Assembly (NCBI RefSeq): GCF_004801315.1
Contig: NZ_SSNW01000039.1
Location: forward strand, 1 to 48,257
Length of the DNA stretch: 48,257 bases
Reading direction: 5' to 3'
Source: Deinococcus sp. Arct2-2
GTDB lineage: Bacteria > Deinococcota > Deinococci > Deinococcales > Deinococcaceae
Shown: one piece after another, positions 35,562 through 44,166 of the stretch
Layout: each line of letters starts with the position of its first letter
How positions within the stretch are numbered: the stretch's first letter is position 1
Made by a program: the position numbers and the translations under genes
The notes under the pieces: model-generated
Databases searched by the model: none
The model's input: only the letters and a program-made list of their open reading frames with translations
Told to the model about the DNA's origin: nothing

Positions 35562-37131
35562 ATGGAATCTATCACAGCCCCCAAAAGGACTAAGGCGTTC
35601 GTTGTCCGGCTGTATCCCAACGCGGCGCAGCAAGAGCGAATCAACTGCACGCTGGGGTGCGCCCGGTTTGTCTACAACCATTTTCTCGCCCGCCGCATCG
35701 AGACCTACAAGGCAACGGGAAAAGGAATGGGCTACGCCGAAACCGACAAACACCTGACCCTGCTGAAAAAAGCCGAGGGAACCGAGTGGCTGGCCGAAGT
35801 GGACAAATTCGCCCTCCAGCAATCGCTCCGTGATCTGGAACGGGCGTATCAGAACTTCTTCCGTACTGTCAAACAGTCGGGCAAGAAAGTTGGATTTCCG
35901 AACTTCAAAAAGAAACGCACGGGAGAGGCGTACCGTACCCAGTTCACCAACAACAACATCGAAGTGGGTGAGGGACGACTCAAACTGCCGAAACTGGGCT
36001 GGGTCAAAACGAAGGGCCAGCCCGATATCACAGGCCGGATTCTGAACGTCACTGTTCGCCGCATCCATGAGACCCACGACGAGGCGTCCGTTCTCTGCGA
36101 AGTCGAGATCCCCTACTTGCCCGCCGCGCCCCGGTACGCAGCGGGGGTGGATGTCGGCATCAAAGACTTTGCCATCGTCACCGATGGACAGGAGTTCAAA
36201 CACCATGCCAACCCCACATATTACCGTTCCTCCCTGACACAACTCCGTAAGGCTCAGAAAACCCTGTCCAGACGAAAGAAAGGCAGTGCGCGGTACGGGA
36301 AAGCGAAAACCAAGCTGGCCCGAATCCACAAGCACATCGCCAATAAACGTCAGGATTTTTTGCATAAGCCAAGAGTTTCCAGTCAAGCAAATGCGTCGTG
36401 TAGGGCGTTCATTTCAGGATTGAAATGGGAGAAAGTACGGTCAGCACAACACATTTCAGATTAACCGTGCAGGACACGGGTCTCCGTTAGGGGAAGAGAG
36501 AGCAGCGGAAACCTGAAGGGGAACGCAGCGCATCAGGAGCGGGGTGAGAACGGACTGATAACGTTCAAGCGCGCTGTCAGCGCGTTGTTCAGGATCACCC
36601 ATTGTTGACGTGCTGACCGAGGTTTTCATGCGCCGCCCCTGCTCTTTCACCCCCCCAGACGTCTTGCCCAATCTTGTGGAAACTCTTGATAAGCTCACCA
36701 CCGCCCTGATTCGTGAGTACGAGATCATCTGCACCGAGCATCTGAAGCCCAGCAACATGGTTAAAAACCACCGCTTGGCGCTGAATATCAGCGACGCAGG
36801 TTGGGGGGAATTTATCCGCCAGTTGGAGTACAAGGTGCTGTGGTATGGACGGCTGGTGTCCAAGATCAGCCCGTACTTCCCGTCCAGCCAGATGTGCCAT
36901 GACTGCGGTTTCAAAAACCCTGAAGTCAAGAATCTTGCCGTCCGACAGTGGACCTGCCCGAACTGCGGGGAAGCCCATGACCGAGATGAGAACGCCGCAC
37001 TCAACATCCGGCGTGAAGGCTTGGTGGTCGTCGGAATGCCGAACACCTTAAACGCTCATGGAGACGGTGTGAGACCCGCAAATTTGGGCGACGGTCTGCG
37101 AAGTGAGAATCACGCGACTTTAGTCGTGTGA
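35562..37131 (+). pseudogene. tnpB: TnpB RNA-guided nuclease, split by an insertion
   Basis: The N-terminal part (35562-36368) starts [20 protein letters not shown] and ends QDFLHK; the C-terminal part resumes at about 36694 with [19 protein letters not shown] and runs to the stop at 37131. The whole closely resembles ISDra2 TnpB as I remember it. The RuvC residues are all present when the parts are joined: Asp197 in GVDVGIKDF, Glu in CTEHLKP, Asp in HDRDENAAL, plus the zinc finger CHDCG...CPNCG. A 319-bp element lies exactly between Lys and Leu. As it stands, the first part reads on to a stop at 36462-36464 and cannot form a nuclease. Precise excision would restore the frame. Confidence 0.9.
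36370..36688 (+). mobile_element. 319-bp non-coding element with CAAGAGTTTCCA ends, in tnpB
   Basis: Perfect 12-bp terminal inverted repeats (CAAGAGTTTCCA at 36370-36381, its complement at 36677-36688) and a 6-bp direct duplication ATAAGC (36364-36369 and 36689-36694). No long frame of recognisable coding inside. Size and structure are those of a MITE. The same 12-bp end occurs at 42-53. Confidence 0.85.
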
Positions 37132-37154
37132 GGTTCAATCCCCTACCATCAGCC
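37023..37154 (+). ncRNA. Putative omega/reRNA of the TnpB element with guide
   Basis: In ISDra2 the guide RNA derives from the end of tnpB plus the right end, with about 115 scaffold bases ending in GAGGTTCAA and a ~16-base guide taken from flanking DNA. Here the scaffold end GAGGTTCAA is at 37130-37138 behind the hairpin 37111-37130, so the guide would be TCCCCTACCATCAGCC (37139-37154). The left boundary is approximate and set by analogy. Confidence 0.55.
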
Positions 37155-37283
37155 TTTCCCTCTGTAGACGGTAACTCCCTGTCTTTCCAGCTTTACAAGT
37201 CCCGGCTTCCATCCTCTTCCTGCTGGGATGAACAGCCGAGATGGAAGGCTTTCAATGGTTGCCGTGATGAAGTGAGAGCTGGG

Positions 37284-38444
37284 CTAAGCCCGCCCCAAAG
37301 CCGAGACGATCCGCACGTTGCCCGCGGCCCGCGCAGGCAGGAGGCCCGCCGCCAGCCCCAATACCAACGAAATACCGAAGGCCAGCGCCAACAGCCGGGG
37401 CGTGAGGGCCGCCGCGTCGATGCCCGCCAAATTCTGGGTGTACAGATTCACGCCTCCGGTTCCGGCCCAGCCCAGCAGCACGCCAATGGTGCCGCCAACC
37501 AGCGATAGCAGCACACTCTCGGCCAGCACCAACGCCCGCACAAAGGCGGGCCGCGCCCCGACAGCCCGCAGGGTGGCAAACTCGCGCATTCGCTCGAAGA
37601 CGCCCATCATGACTGTGTTGGCCACCGCCAAACCGCCCACCAGCACGGCAATCAGCGAAATACCCAAGCGGGCGGCGTCGCTGATCTTGAGGGCGCGGTC
37701 GACAAACCCCACGAAATCGGATTGGGTCTGAACTTCCAACTTGAGCCGCCCAGAAATGATGGTGGCGGTGCGGCGGGCCTCAGCAGGACGCCGCAGCTTG
37801 ATCGCCACCAGCGACACTTTGCCCTGTGCCCCCAACGCGGCCTGAAGCGTGCTGATGGGCAGGAAGACGAAGGTATCGCTCAAGCTGTTTTCGGGACGGA
37901 TGATGCCAACAACGCGCACACTGGCCTTGCGGTTCAGCCTCAGCGAACTGCCCAGCTTCAGGTTCAAGTTTTGGGCGATTCTGTCCCCCAGTACCGCCAC
38001 AGGCTGGCCTTCGTCGGCGGGCAGCAGCAAGCGCCCCTGCGCGGCCTGCACCCCAGAAAACAGGGCCTGAATGCCGCTCTGGGCGGGCAGGCCGTAGAAC
38101 ACAGCGCTCTGCTTGGGATCGAGGGCTTGGCGCAAGTTGGTCACCACAGGCGTGATCTGGGCAAACCCCAGTTCTGTGGAAAAGGCCCGCAGGTCGGCGG
38201 CGGTGCTGGCCGCCAAATTGGGCGCGGGCAAAAGGCCCTGTGCAAAGCCGTTCAGCGACACTTGCAAGTCCGGGCCGATGCTGCCCACTTCCTGAGTGAA
38301 AACTTTCCGCACGCCCTCCCCCAGCGACAAAAACAGCACCATGCTGGCGACGGCGACGGCCAGTCCTGCGGTAGTCAGGGCCGCCCGCACAGGCCGCCGG
38401 ATCAGGCCGCGCCAAGCCAAGAGCCAGAGGTCTTTGCCGCTCAC
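37284..38444 (-). CDS. MacB/FtsX-type ABC transporter permease
   Basis: A 386-residue membrane protein with the MacB layout: one N-terminal membrane helix (about residues 12-35, in [26 protein letters not shown]), a ~240-residue extracytoplasmic domain ([15 protein letters not shown]..., with [12 protein letters not shown]), and three C-terminal helices of the FtsX domain. [15 protein letters not shown] is the conserved cytoplasmic loop. GTG 38444 is chosen because upstream codons do not resemble the family. Such permeases work with a LolD/MacB-type ATPase in lipoprotein export, drug efflux or mechanotransmission; none is adjacent here, so the role is open. Confidence 0.8.
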   Translation of the reverse strand: MSGKDLWLLAWRGLIRRPVRAALTTAGLAVAVASMVLFLSLGEGVRKVFTQEVGSIGPDLQVSLNGFAQGLLPAPNLAASTAADLRAFSTELGFAQITPVVTNLRQALDPKQSAVFYGLPAQSGIQALFSGVQAAQGRLLLPADEGQPVAVLGDRIAQNLNLKLGSSLRLNRKASVRVVGIIRPENSLSDTFVFLPISTLQAALGAQGKVSLVAIKLRRPAEARRTATIISGRLKLEVQTQSDFVGFVDRALKISDAARLGISLIAVLVGGLAVANTVMMGVFERMREFATLRAVGARPAFVRALVLAESVLLSLVGGTIGVLLGWAGTGGVNLYTQNLAGIDAAALTPRLLALAFGISLVLGLAAGLLPARAAGNVRIVSALGRA

Positions 38445-38668
38445 GCGGAGTCCAGTGGGGTGCAGTTGTCTTGAAGACTGGATGAAGAGCCTTGCTGTTG
38501 GGGCTTCACTGCGGCCACTGGGTGCAAGGAAGACGGCGGCTGATGCGCTCCACACCAGCCGCGAAATTGGTGCGAATGCGGGAACACGAAGCTGAAGGCC
38601 GGATCACACGAGACAACTTACCCTGCCGCCGCCCCCGCCGCCTTGTCGCATTCCCCATTCACCGCCGC

Positions 38669-38674
38669 TATGCT
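38669..38674 (+). promoter_or_regulatory. -10 box for a leaderless transcript
   Basis: TATGCT ends six bases before ATG 38681; no ribosome site is present. Confidence 0.5.
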
Positions 38675-38680
38675 CGGCCC

Positions 38681-39220
38681 ATGCACGAATCTTCACCCTA
38701 CCGGGCTTGGCTGGGCACACTGCCGGGATTGCTGGGGGTGGCCGGGGTGGGCTGGCTGGCGGCGCGGGTGTTTGGATTACAGGGGCCGCTGTTTGCCGTC
38801 GCCGTGCATATTGCCCTGATGCGCTGGGCACTGTTTGTACTGAAAACTGTGCGGCCCCAATTGCGGAGTGGATGGTTCCGGGTGCGAGATTGGGAGGCGG
38901 GCGTGTACCGGGGCTTGGGTGTCATGCGCTATATGGGGTTGCTCCGCACGGTGGGCTGGGAACGCTTTCGCCGCAGCGCGCAGGGCTTCAGCGGCGTGCG
39001 GGCCTCGCTCGGTACTTACGAACGGGCCACCCGCGAGGCCGAATTCAGTCATGTGCTGCTGGCGGGCATCGGCTTTGGGCTGGTGCTGGGGGCCGCTGCC
39101 CTGGGCCAGTGGAATACGGCGGCGTGGCTGCTGGGGGCCAATCTGTTTTTTCAGGTGTATCCGGTACTGCTCCAGCGCACCATGCGGGCGCGGCTTCAGC
39201 GGTTGGGGGTGGAGAATTGA
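38681..39220 (+). CDS. CrtO-like membrane acyltransferase (glycosyl-carotenoid acyltransferase family)
   Basis: A 179-residue integral membrane protein. Two N-terminal and two C-terminal hydrophobic helices flank a basic region (RSGWFRVRDWEAGVYRGLGV). Near the end NLFFQVYPVLLQRTMRARLQRL corresponds to the conserved N-x-YP-x-x-x-QR-x-x-RAR-x end of staphylococcal CrtO, which acylates the sugar of glycosylated carotenoids, and EFSHVLLAGIGFG matches its E-x-x-H-x-x helix. The next gene, convergent and 20 bases away, is a family-1 glycosyltransferase, so a glycolipid or carotenoid glycoside ester pathway is plausible. No carotenoid backbone genes are in the window. Confidence 0.6.
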   Translation: MHESSPYRAWLGTLPGLLGVAGVGWLAARVFGLQGPLFAVAVHIALMRWALFVLKTVRPQLRSGWFRVRDWEAGVYRGLGVMRYMGLLRTVGWERFRRSAQGFSGVRASLGTYERATREAEFSHVLLAGIGFGLVLGAAALGQWNTAAWLLGANLFFQVYPVLLQRTMRARLQRLGVEN

Positions 39221-39240
39221 GTTGGAATAAGCAACGAGTT

Positions 39241-40539
39241 TCACGCCAAGTACACCGGCTCCCCCGTGCTCGCCAACTGTTCCACCAAGTTCGCAGCCTC
39301 ACGCGGGGCGTCGTGGCGGCCCATTTCGGCAGCTATCGCGCGGGTACGGATACGCACCGGGCTGTCTTCGGGCAGCAGGGTTTGGATTGCCCGAAGCAGG
39401 TTTGCAGGCGTCGGCGTGCGGGTTCGCAGATTCAGGCCCACGCCCGCCACCTGCACCCGGTTGGCCACTTCCGCTTTGTCTTCGGTGGTGCCCGCCGCCA
39501 CGACTGGAATGGCATGTGCCAAAGCCTGCTGAACGCCGCCGTAGCCGCCATTGGTGACATACACACTCACATACGGCAGCAACAAGGAAAACGGCACGAA
39601 CGCTGTGGCGCGCGCATTGGCAGGCAGCGACCCTCTCAGCTTCAGGTCACCGCCGCCCGCCGCAATCACCAGCACGTTTTCATTGGCCAGTGCCTGCACG
39701 GTGGGCCAAATCAGTTCACGCGGATCGGTGGCCACTGTGCCTTGCGTCACCAGCACCACTGGGCGGCTCTGCCCCATTCCCTCTGATCCAGTCACCTCTG
39801 ACCACCAAGCGGGCAAGCTCCACTGGGGAGGCAGCGGCGGTGTAATAGGGCCAACAAAGTGCAGTTGGCGGGGTTGATCGTGGGCGGGGTACTCGAAGGA
39901 AGGCACGCTGGCCTGCAACATCAAGTGTGGGGCCACCGGAGGAAGAAATTTGCGGGGACGAACACCGATCCGGGCGCACTGGGCCTCCAGTTGGCGCGAG
40001 GCGGCCCCAAAAATGACGTTTTGGGCGGCCCAGTGCAGCGCCCGGTTTCTGAGGCGGCCCCAGCCCGAAGCATTAGGCAGCACGCCGAGGCCAAAAGGGG
40101 CGGTATCGGCGCTGACGATGCCCAGCGGCAACACACCCAAGAGGGCGCAGGGCGGGCCACCCAGTTCGGCCAGCAGCAGCGGCGCAGTCAGAGTTTGCTC
40201 GGCCAGCACCGCGTCGGCCCGCCAGAAGGTTTGGAGAATCTGGAGATCCCGAAACTGCCCTTCGATTTGGCCCAGAAAGACATGCCGGATATCGAATTGA
40301 ATCTGCCGCAGTCCAGTGAGGGCTTCTCGGCCCGGAAAAGCCGTTTCAAACTGGGCGTCATCGTAGTCGCGGGCGTGAACGAACGGCTCGAACACGGCTC
40401 CGGTTCGCTCCACCGCCGCTGCATATTTGCGCCCGGTGTACCACCGCACCTCATGGCCGCGCCGCACCAATTCCTGTGCAATGGGCAACAAGGGTTGAAG
40501 GTGGCCTGCAATAGGTTGTGAAGCGATCAAAATCTTCAA
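39241..40539 (-). CDS. UDP-glycosyltransferase, family 1 (MGT/UGT type)
   Basis: A 432-residue GT-B-fold enzyme. The N-terminal acceptor domain starts KILIASQPIAGHLQPLLPIAQELVRRGHEV, with the catalytic-type His in GHLQP near residue 13. The C-terminal nucleotide-sugar domain has VVLVTQGTVATDP, TAFVPFSLLLPYVSVYVTNGGYGGVQQALAHAIPVVAAG and E-x-x-E (TEDKAEVANRV), the expected UGT signature with GG replacing the usual HGG. Relatives glycosylate macrolides, flavonoids, sterols or carotenoids (CrtX). Its convergent neighbour is a CrtO-like acyltransferase, which makes a carotenoid or lipid acceptor likely. The ribosome site is not obvious. Confidence 0.85.
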   Translation of the reverse strand: MKILIASQPIAGHLQPLLPIAQELVRRGHEVRWYTGRKYAAAVERTGAVFEPFVHARDYDDAQFETAFPGREALTGLRQIQFDIRHVFLGQIEGQFRDLQILQTFWRADAVLAEQTLTAPLLLAELGGPPCALLGVLPLGIVSADTAPFGLGVLPNASGWGRLRNRALHWAAQNVIFGAASRQLEAQCARIGVRPRKFLPPVAPHLMLQASVPSFEYPAHDQPRQLHFVGPITPPLPPQWSLPAWWSEVTGSEGMGQSRPVVLVTQGTVATDPRELIWPTVQALANENVLVIAAGGGDLKLRGSLPANARATAFVPFSLLLPYVSVYVTNGGYGGVQQALAHAIPVVAAGTTEDKAEVANRVQVAGVGLNLRTRTPTPANLLRAIQTLLPEDSPVRIRTRAIAAEMGRHDAPREAANLVEQLASTGEPVYLA

Positions 40540-40625
40540 CAGATGCCCCCCCTCGTGCTGTCTGTGTTGCCAAGTCAGGTTGTAGCACGGCGCGGCGCAT
40601 CTTCCGGCCCGTCACGCAAGGCAGA

Positions 40626-40663
40626 GGGTGGGGCAAACAGGCTTTTCCCCGTTTGCCCCACCC
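40626..40663 (-). terminator. Strong hairpin between two minus-strand genes
   Basis: A perfect 13-bp stem GGGTGGGGCAAAC / GTTTGCCCCACCC with a 12-base loop. It lies 53 bases beyond the stop of the duplicated-domain protein gene and so probably ends its transcript. No long U-tract. Confidence 0.6.
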
Positions 40664-40715
40664 TGACGCCTGCAAGTTTCTTAAAAACATTTCTCTCAGG
40701 CAATCTGGTCTGGAC

Positions 40716-41603
40716 TTACTTGTCTACCGAGTAGTTCCAAGTCAGCGCCGTGCCTGCCGTGCCGCCCGCAAACAGTTTGGAAAATGGGGTGGCCGTCAGG
40801 CGGTGATCGCCGGGCGCGAAGACCGTGCCGCCACAAGCGTAGTAATTGCCTTTCTTGCCTGAGCTGTCGCGTCCATCTACGCACAGGGCAAAGGGCGCTT
40901 CGTTTTCCAGTACCGTTTTGCCGTCACGCACGAAGCGCACGCTGCCCACACCTGCCGACACGTTGGCCCGCACATTGAGGTTGCGGGGCAGGGCAGACAG
41001 TTTCAGACGCGCTCCGGCAGGAATGGGATCGTAGCCGGGCACAGGGCGGTCGGTATCGGCATTGATCAGGGTCAGGCTGGTGACGGCAAGCGCAGGGGCC
41101 GCCGCCTTGACCACCGTCAGATTGACCCGAACCGTTGGGCCAGCCGCGCCGTTGCCGTTCCCAGAGGCGTAAGTCGTGACGCTGAGTTGGCGGTTGCCGG
41201 GGGCGAGCACATTTGGAGCGCAGGCCGAAAAGTCGCCGCCACTGTTGCCGCATAGGGCGTAGGGGCCAGTGCTCTCGGTGCGGAAATTGCCTTGTCCATC
41301 CAGCCCGAAGCGCACGCTGCCCACTTTGCCCGCCGTATTGGCCCGCACATTCAGGCGCGGCGGCAACTTGGACAGGTCGAGGGTGGCGTTCGGCGCAATC
41401 GGATCGTAGCCGGGGACAGGGCGGTTGGTGTCGGCATCAATCAGGGTGAGGCTCAGCACGGTGGGGTTGACCACGATGGACTGGGTCTGCACTTGGGCGG
41501 CAGCCAGCGGCACCAGACTTCCTAGAGTCAAGAGCGCCAACGCTGGACGAACCGACCTTGAACGGGCCAACCGCGAAGAACGAGCAAAAATAACTTCAGA
41601 CAT
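40716..41603 (-). CDS. Exported protein with two tandem copies of a ~115-residue domain
   Basis: A 295-residue protein. ATG 41603 has AAGGAG four bases upstream. A long basic N-terminus leads into a signal peptide (RPALALLTLGSLVPLAAAQ). The mature part consists of two similar units (about 45-165 and 175-293), each starting SLTLI(D/N)ADT(N/D)RPVPGYDPI and continuing with LPxxLNVRAN...VGSVRF, then a Cys pair (YALCGNSGGDFSAC and FALCVDGRDSSGKKGNYYAC) and APGxxxLxxTxxS. This is the beta-rich module found at the ends of many large bacterial surface proteins. The two Cys per unit may form a disulfide. It may be an adhesion or scaffold module; function unknown. Confidence 0.75.
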   Translation of the reverse strand: MSEVIFARSSRLARSRSVRPALALLTLGSLVPLAAAQVQTQSIVVNPTVLSLTLIDADTNRPVPGYDPIAPNATLDLSKLPPRLNVRANTAGKVGSVRFGLDGQGNFRTESTGPYALCGNSGGDFSACAPNVLAPGNRQLSVTTYASGNGNGAAGPTVRVNLTVVKAAAPALAVTSLTLINADTDRPVPGYDPIPAGARLKLSALPRNLNVRANVSAGVGSVRFVRDGKTVLENEAPFALCVDGRDSSGKKGNYYACGGTVFAPGDHRLTATPFSKLFAGGTAGTALTWNYSVDK

Positions 41604-41788
41604 AGCACTCCTTGTAGGGGAAACGCGGGAGGCCGCACGAAAGGAGGGCCGCCGCACGGTGAGAGACTTCCCCCTAACCGCAAAGGTTCTCCCCGGTGTA
41701 CCGTCCCTGCATGACGCCGTGCTGATTAAGCATCACAGCTTTTTCTTAATATCGATAAGCCATTTTTAATGACTGCCCTGAGAGAAAC

Positions 41789-42481
41789 TTAGATTTTTGA
41801 AGATGTCAACGCAACTTGACCGCGTTTGTACAAGGAAGCCAGCACGCCTGCCGAAACAAGCATCACGGCCAATGCTCCGGCCAGCAGCCTCCAGCGCAGC
41901 GGCCCCGGCTGGGTCAGGCGCTCTAGGAAGGTGGGGTTGTCGCGCCGCCAAAGGGCCGTCAGGTCACGGGCCTGCTCTTCGCCCCAGTCGGTTACCACGG
42001 CTTCAACGGGCCGCCGCGTGCCTGTTTCCGAATACAGGTCAGACCAACCGGAGCTGAAGCCGCGCCGCTGGCCGGACTGGGTGGCCCCCGCCGCGTTGAC
42101 CCGCAGCAGCACGGTGTAACTATAGGTGGCTTGGCCATACCCGATGTAACTGCTTGGGTCGAGATAGCGCACGCTGGCTTGCAACTGCGTGTACCCCACC
42201 TGCCCAGCACACGAGGGCCGCCGCTCGGAGCGTACCCGGTCTTGTTCGAGAGCGGTGGTCAGGCGTTGCGTCAGGGCCGCCGTGAGCTGTGCCCGTGCTG
42301 AGGCGGCGCGGCCCTCTGGCACGGCTTCCAAGTCCACTTGTACCGTCTGCGGGTCTAGGCATAAGGTGACGCCGCCCAAGTTGGAGTTGGCTTCGCCATG
42401 TGCGCCCGCACTGCCCAGCCAGAGGGTCACCATGAGCCATAGCACAGGGCGCAAAGAGGCGAGGCGAATAGAACGGTGCAT
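41789..42481 (-). CDS. Exported protein with C-terminal membrane anchor, unknown function
   Basis: A 230-residue protein, not recognised. ATG 42481 is preferred because a signal peptide follows at once (LRPVLWLMVTLWLGSAGA); upstream codons look non-coding. The body (about 30-190) is soluble, with VTLCLDPQTVQVDLEAVPEG and repeated Gln/Leu helices such as ARAQLTAALTQRLTTALEQD. A single strong membrane helix near residues 198-220 (WRLLAGALAVMLVSAGVLASLY) ends in a short basic tail. Topology would place the body outside the cytoplasm, held by its C-terminus. TAAGCT eight bases before the ATG may be the -10 box. Confidence 0.6.
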   Translation of the reverse strand: MHRSIRLASLRPVLWLMVTLWLGSAGAHGEANSNLGGVTLCLDPQTVQVDLEAVPEGRAASARAQLTAALTQRLTTALEQDRVRSERRPSCAGQVGYTQLQASVRYLDPSSYIGYGQATYSYTVLLRVNAAGATQSGQRRGFSSGWSDLYSETGTRRPVEAVVTDWGEEQARDLTALWRRDNPTFLERLTQPGPLRWRLLAGALAVMLVSAGVLASLYKRGQVALTSSKI

Positions 42482-42623
42482 CTGCTCAAAGCTTAGCGGA
42501 AGGCAACTGGAGTGACGGGGAAGCAGGCCTGCAAAGTGTTCAACCATCAACACCCGGCTCCCCCCCACTAAACACTGTGTCACACGTAACAAAGCTGAGC
42601 GGAAATGCGGGCCAGCATAACGG

Positions 42624-42857
42624 GTGTCCGTCCTACAAGCCAAAAGGTGGCTGGTCGCGCTGCGTTGGGCAGATGGCGAGCGGTCAACTGTGGTGTACGA
42701 GGGGCCGCTGTGGGTGGGCAAAGTGACCCAAGCGGTGCATGTGTTGGCTCAGGCCGAACACCGCCGACGCCGACAGGCCGAGCCGGAATTGCCCGCCCAG
42801 TTGGAATACGAGATTCGTTCCTTCAAGCCTGCCCAAGACAGCAGTGAAGGGGCGTAA
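42624..42857 (+). CDS. Small hypothetical protein
   Basis: A 77-residue basic protein, not recognised. Start GTG 42624; no ribosome site, and CATAAC lies a few bases upstream. SVLQAKRWLVALRWADG and YEGPLWVGKVTQAVHVLAQAEHRRRR suggest a compact alpha/beta domain with an Arg-rich helix. It is convincing mainly because its codon use is Deinococcus-like and it fills a gap between two divergent genes. It could be spurious. Confidence 0.45.
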   Translation: MSVLQAKRWLVALRWADGERSTVVYEGPLWVGKVTQAVHVLAQAEHRRRRQAEPELPAQLEYEIRSFKPAQDSSEGA

Positions 42858-43004
42858 TCGTCATTCGGCAGGCAGCAGCAAGGCTAAGAGCCGACTTCTA
42901 AATTTCCCTTGATTCAAGCTTAACAGTCCTGCTTTCCGGGTCTCTTGGGCAAAAAAACCAACGTAACCTCAACAAAGGCGACAAAGCCGATCAGGTTGCC
43001 ACTC

Positions 43005-43010
43005 TAGCCT
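43005..43010 (+). promoter_or_regulatory. -10 box for a leaderless polyketide synthase operon
   Basis: TAGCCT five bases before ATG 43016, no ribosome site. Confidence 0.5.
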
Positions 43011-43015
43011 GCGTT

Positions 43016-44152
43016 ATGTCTGTCTTTCTTCATGCCATCGAAACGGCGGTCCCTCCGCACGTGTATCCGCAATCGGTGATTCGGGATGTTCTGAAGGCCC
43101 AGCCGGAGCTTGACCGTTTGGGCCAGCGCATTATCGGCACCATTTTCAATGCGTCGGGCATCGACCAGCGGCACAGCGCCATCGGGGAGTTCAAACGCAG
43201 CGCCGACGAGCCTGCGGGCGTGTTCTATGACCCGGCCACCCACCGGATGCTGAAGCCCAGCACCGGCACCCGCAACGCGTTTTATATCGTGGAGGCCAGC
43301 AAACTGTTCGTGCAGGCCGCGCGGCAGGTCATGGCGGCCAGCCCCAGCATTTTGCCCGCCGACATCACCCATGTGGTCACGGTATCCTGCACGGGCTTTT
43401 TTGCCCCTGGCCCCGATTACGCGGTGGTGCGGGCGCTGGGACTGCGGCCCGACGTGCAGCGCTTCCACGTCGGGTTTATGGGCTGCTACGCGGCCTTTCC
43501 GGCCCTGAAGATGGCCAAGGCGTTTTGCGAAGCCGATAAGGACGCGGTGGTGTTGGTGGTCAGTGCCGAGCTGTGTACCCTGCATATGCACGCCTCCAAC
43601 GACCCCGATACCCTCATCGCCAGTTCAGTGTTTGCCGATGGAGCCGCCGCCGCGTTGGTCAGTGCGCGGCGGCCCAGCCCCGGCACACCGGTGCTGAGGA
43701 TGGATCACTTTGAAACCACGCTGACGCCTGCTGGAGTGGGCGAGGCGGACATGGCGTGGACGATTGGCGACCTCGGCTACGACATGGTGCTGAGTACGTA
43801 CGTACCGTCGATCATCGAAACGCATATCTCGGGCGCACTGGTGCCGCTGCTGGCACGGGAGGCCGGGTTGGCCGACGCCGCGCACCGCGATATAGAACAC
43901 TGGGCCATTCACCCCGGCGGGCGCAGCATTTTGGACAAGGTAGAAACTGCCCTAAGCCTGACGCCCGAACAACTTCAGCCCTCGCGGGACGTGCTGCGCG
44001 AGTACGGCAATATGAGCAGCGCCACCGTGCTGTTTATTCTGCGGAGCCTGCTTCACAGCGCCCACGACGACGAGCGGGTCTGCGCGATGGCTTTCGGGCC
44101 GGGACTGACGGTGGAATCGGGCTTGCTGACCAAACTCTCGGGGCTGGATTAA
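43016..44152 (+). CDS. Type III polyketide synthase (chalcone/alkylresorcinol synthase family)
   Basis: A 378-residue iterative condensing enzyme that extends an acyl-CoA starter with malonyl-CoA. The full catalytic triad is visible: Cys157 in FMGCYAAFPAL, His299 in HWAIHPGG and Asn332 in EYGNMSSA, and AFGPGLTVE near the end closes the active site. VTVSCTGFFAPGPDY near 122-135 is typical of bacterial lipid-type synthases. It is the first gene of a three-gene unit with a methyltransferase and a flavin monooxygenase, the same set as SrsABC of Streptomyces griseus, which makes methylated phenolic lipids and quinones. Product class is inferred from this parallel; starter chain length cannot be read. 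Confidence 0.93.
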   Translation: MSVFLHAIETAVPPHVYPQSVIRDVLKAQPELDRLGQRIIGTIFNASGIDQRHSAIGEFKRSADEPAGVFYDPATHRMLKPSTGTRNAFYIVEASKLFVQAARQVMAASPSILPADITHVVTVSCTGFFAPGPDYAVVRALGLRPDVQRFHVGFMGCYAAFPALKMAKAFCEADKDAVVLVVSAELCTLHMHASNDPDTLIASSVFADGAAAALVSARRPSPGTPVLRMDHFETTLTPAGVGEADMAWTIGDLGYDMVLSTYVPSIIETHISGALVPLLAREAGLADAAHRDIEHWAIHPGGRSILDKVETALSLTPEQLQPSRDVLREYGNMSSATVLFILRSLLHSAHDDERVCAMAFGPGLTVESGLLTKLSGLD

Positions 44153-44166
44153 GTTGGCGGTCAGTC

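Larger units (their letters stand above)
35398..37138 (+). mobile_element. ISDra2-like IS200/IS605 element, tnpB only
   Basis: Left-end imperfect hairpin CTCGTGAC-TTCA-GTCGTGAG at 35413-35432; right-end hairpin CACGCGAC-TTTA-GTCGTGTG at 37111-37130 followed by AGGTTCAA. The left flank TTTGAC (35392-35397) stands where ISDra2 uses TTGAT. No tnpA gene is present. Exact ends are inferred by analogy with ISDra2. Confidence 0.75.

Noticed and set aside
35358..36386. 342-codon minus-strand frame opposite tnpB
   Set aside because: Antisense of tnpB, which has clear homology in the sense direction.
36456..37046. 196-codon minus-strand frame across the 319-bp element and tnpB 3' part
   Set aside because: Runs through the element boundary and is antisense to the conserved zinc-finger region; chance frame.
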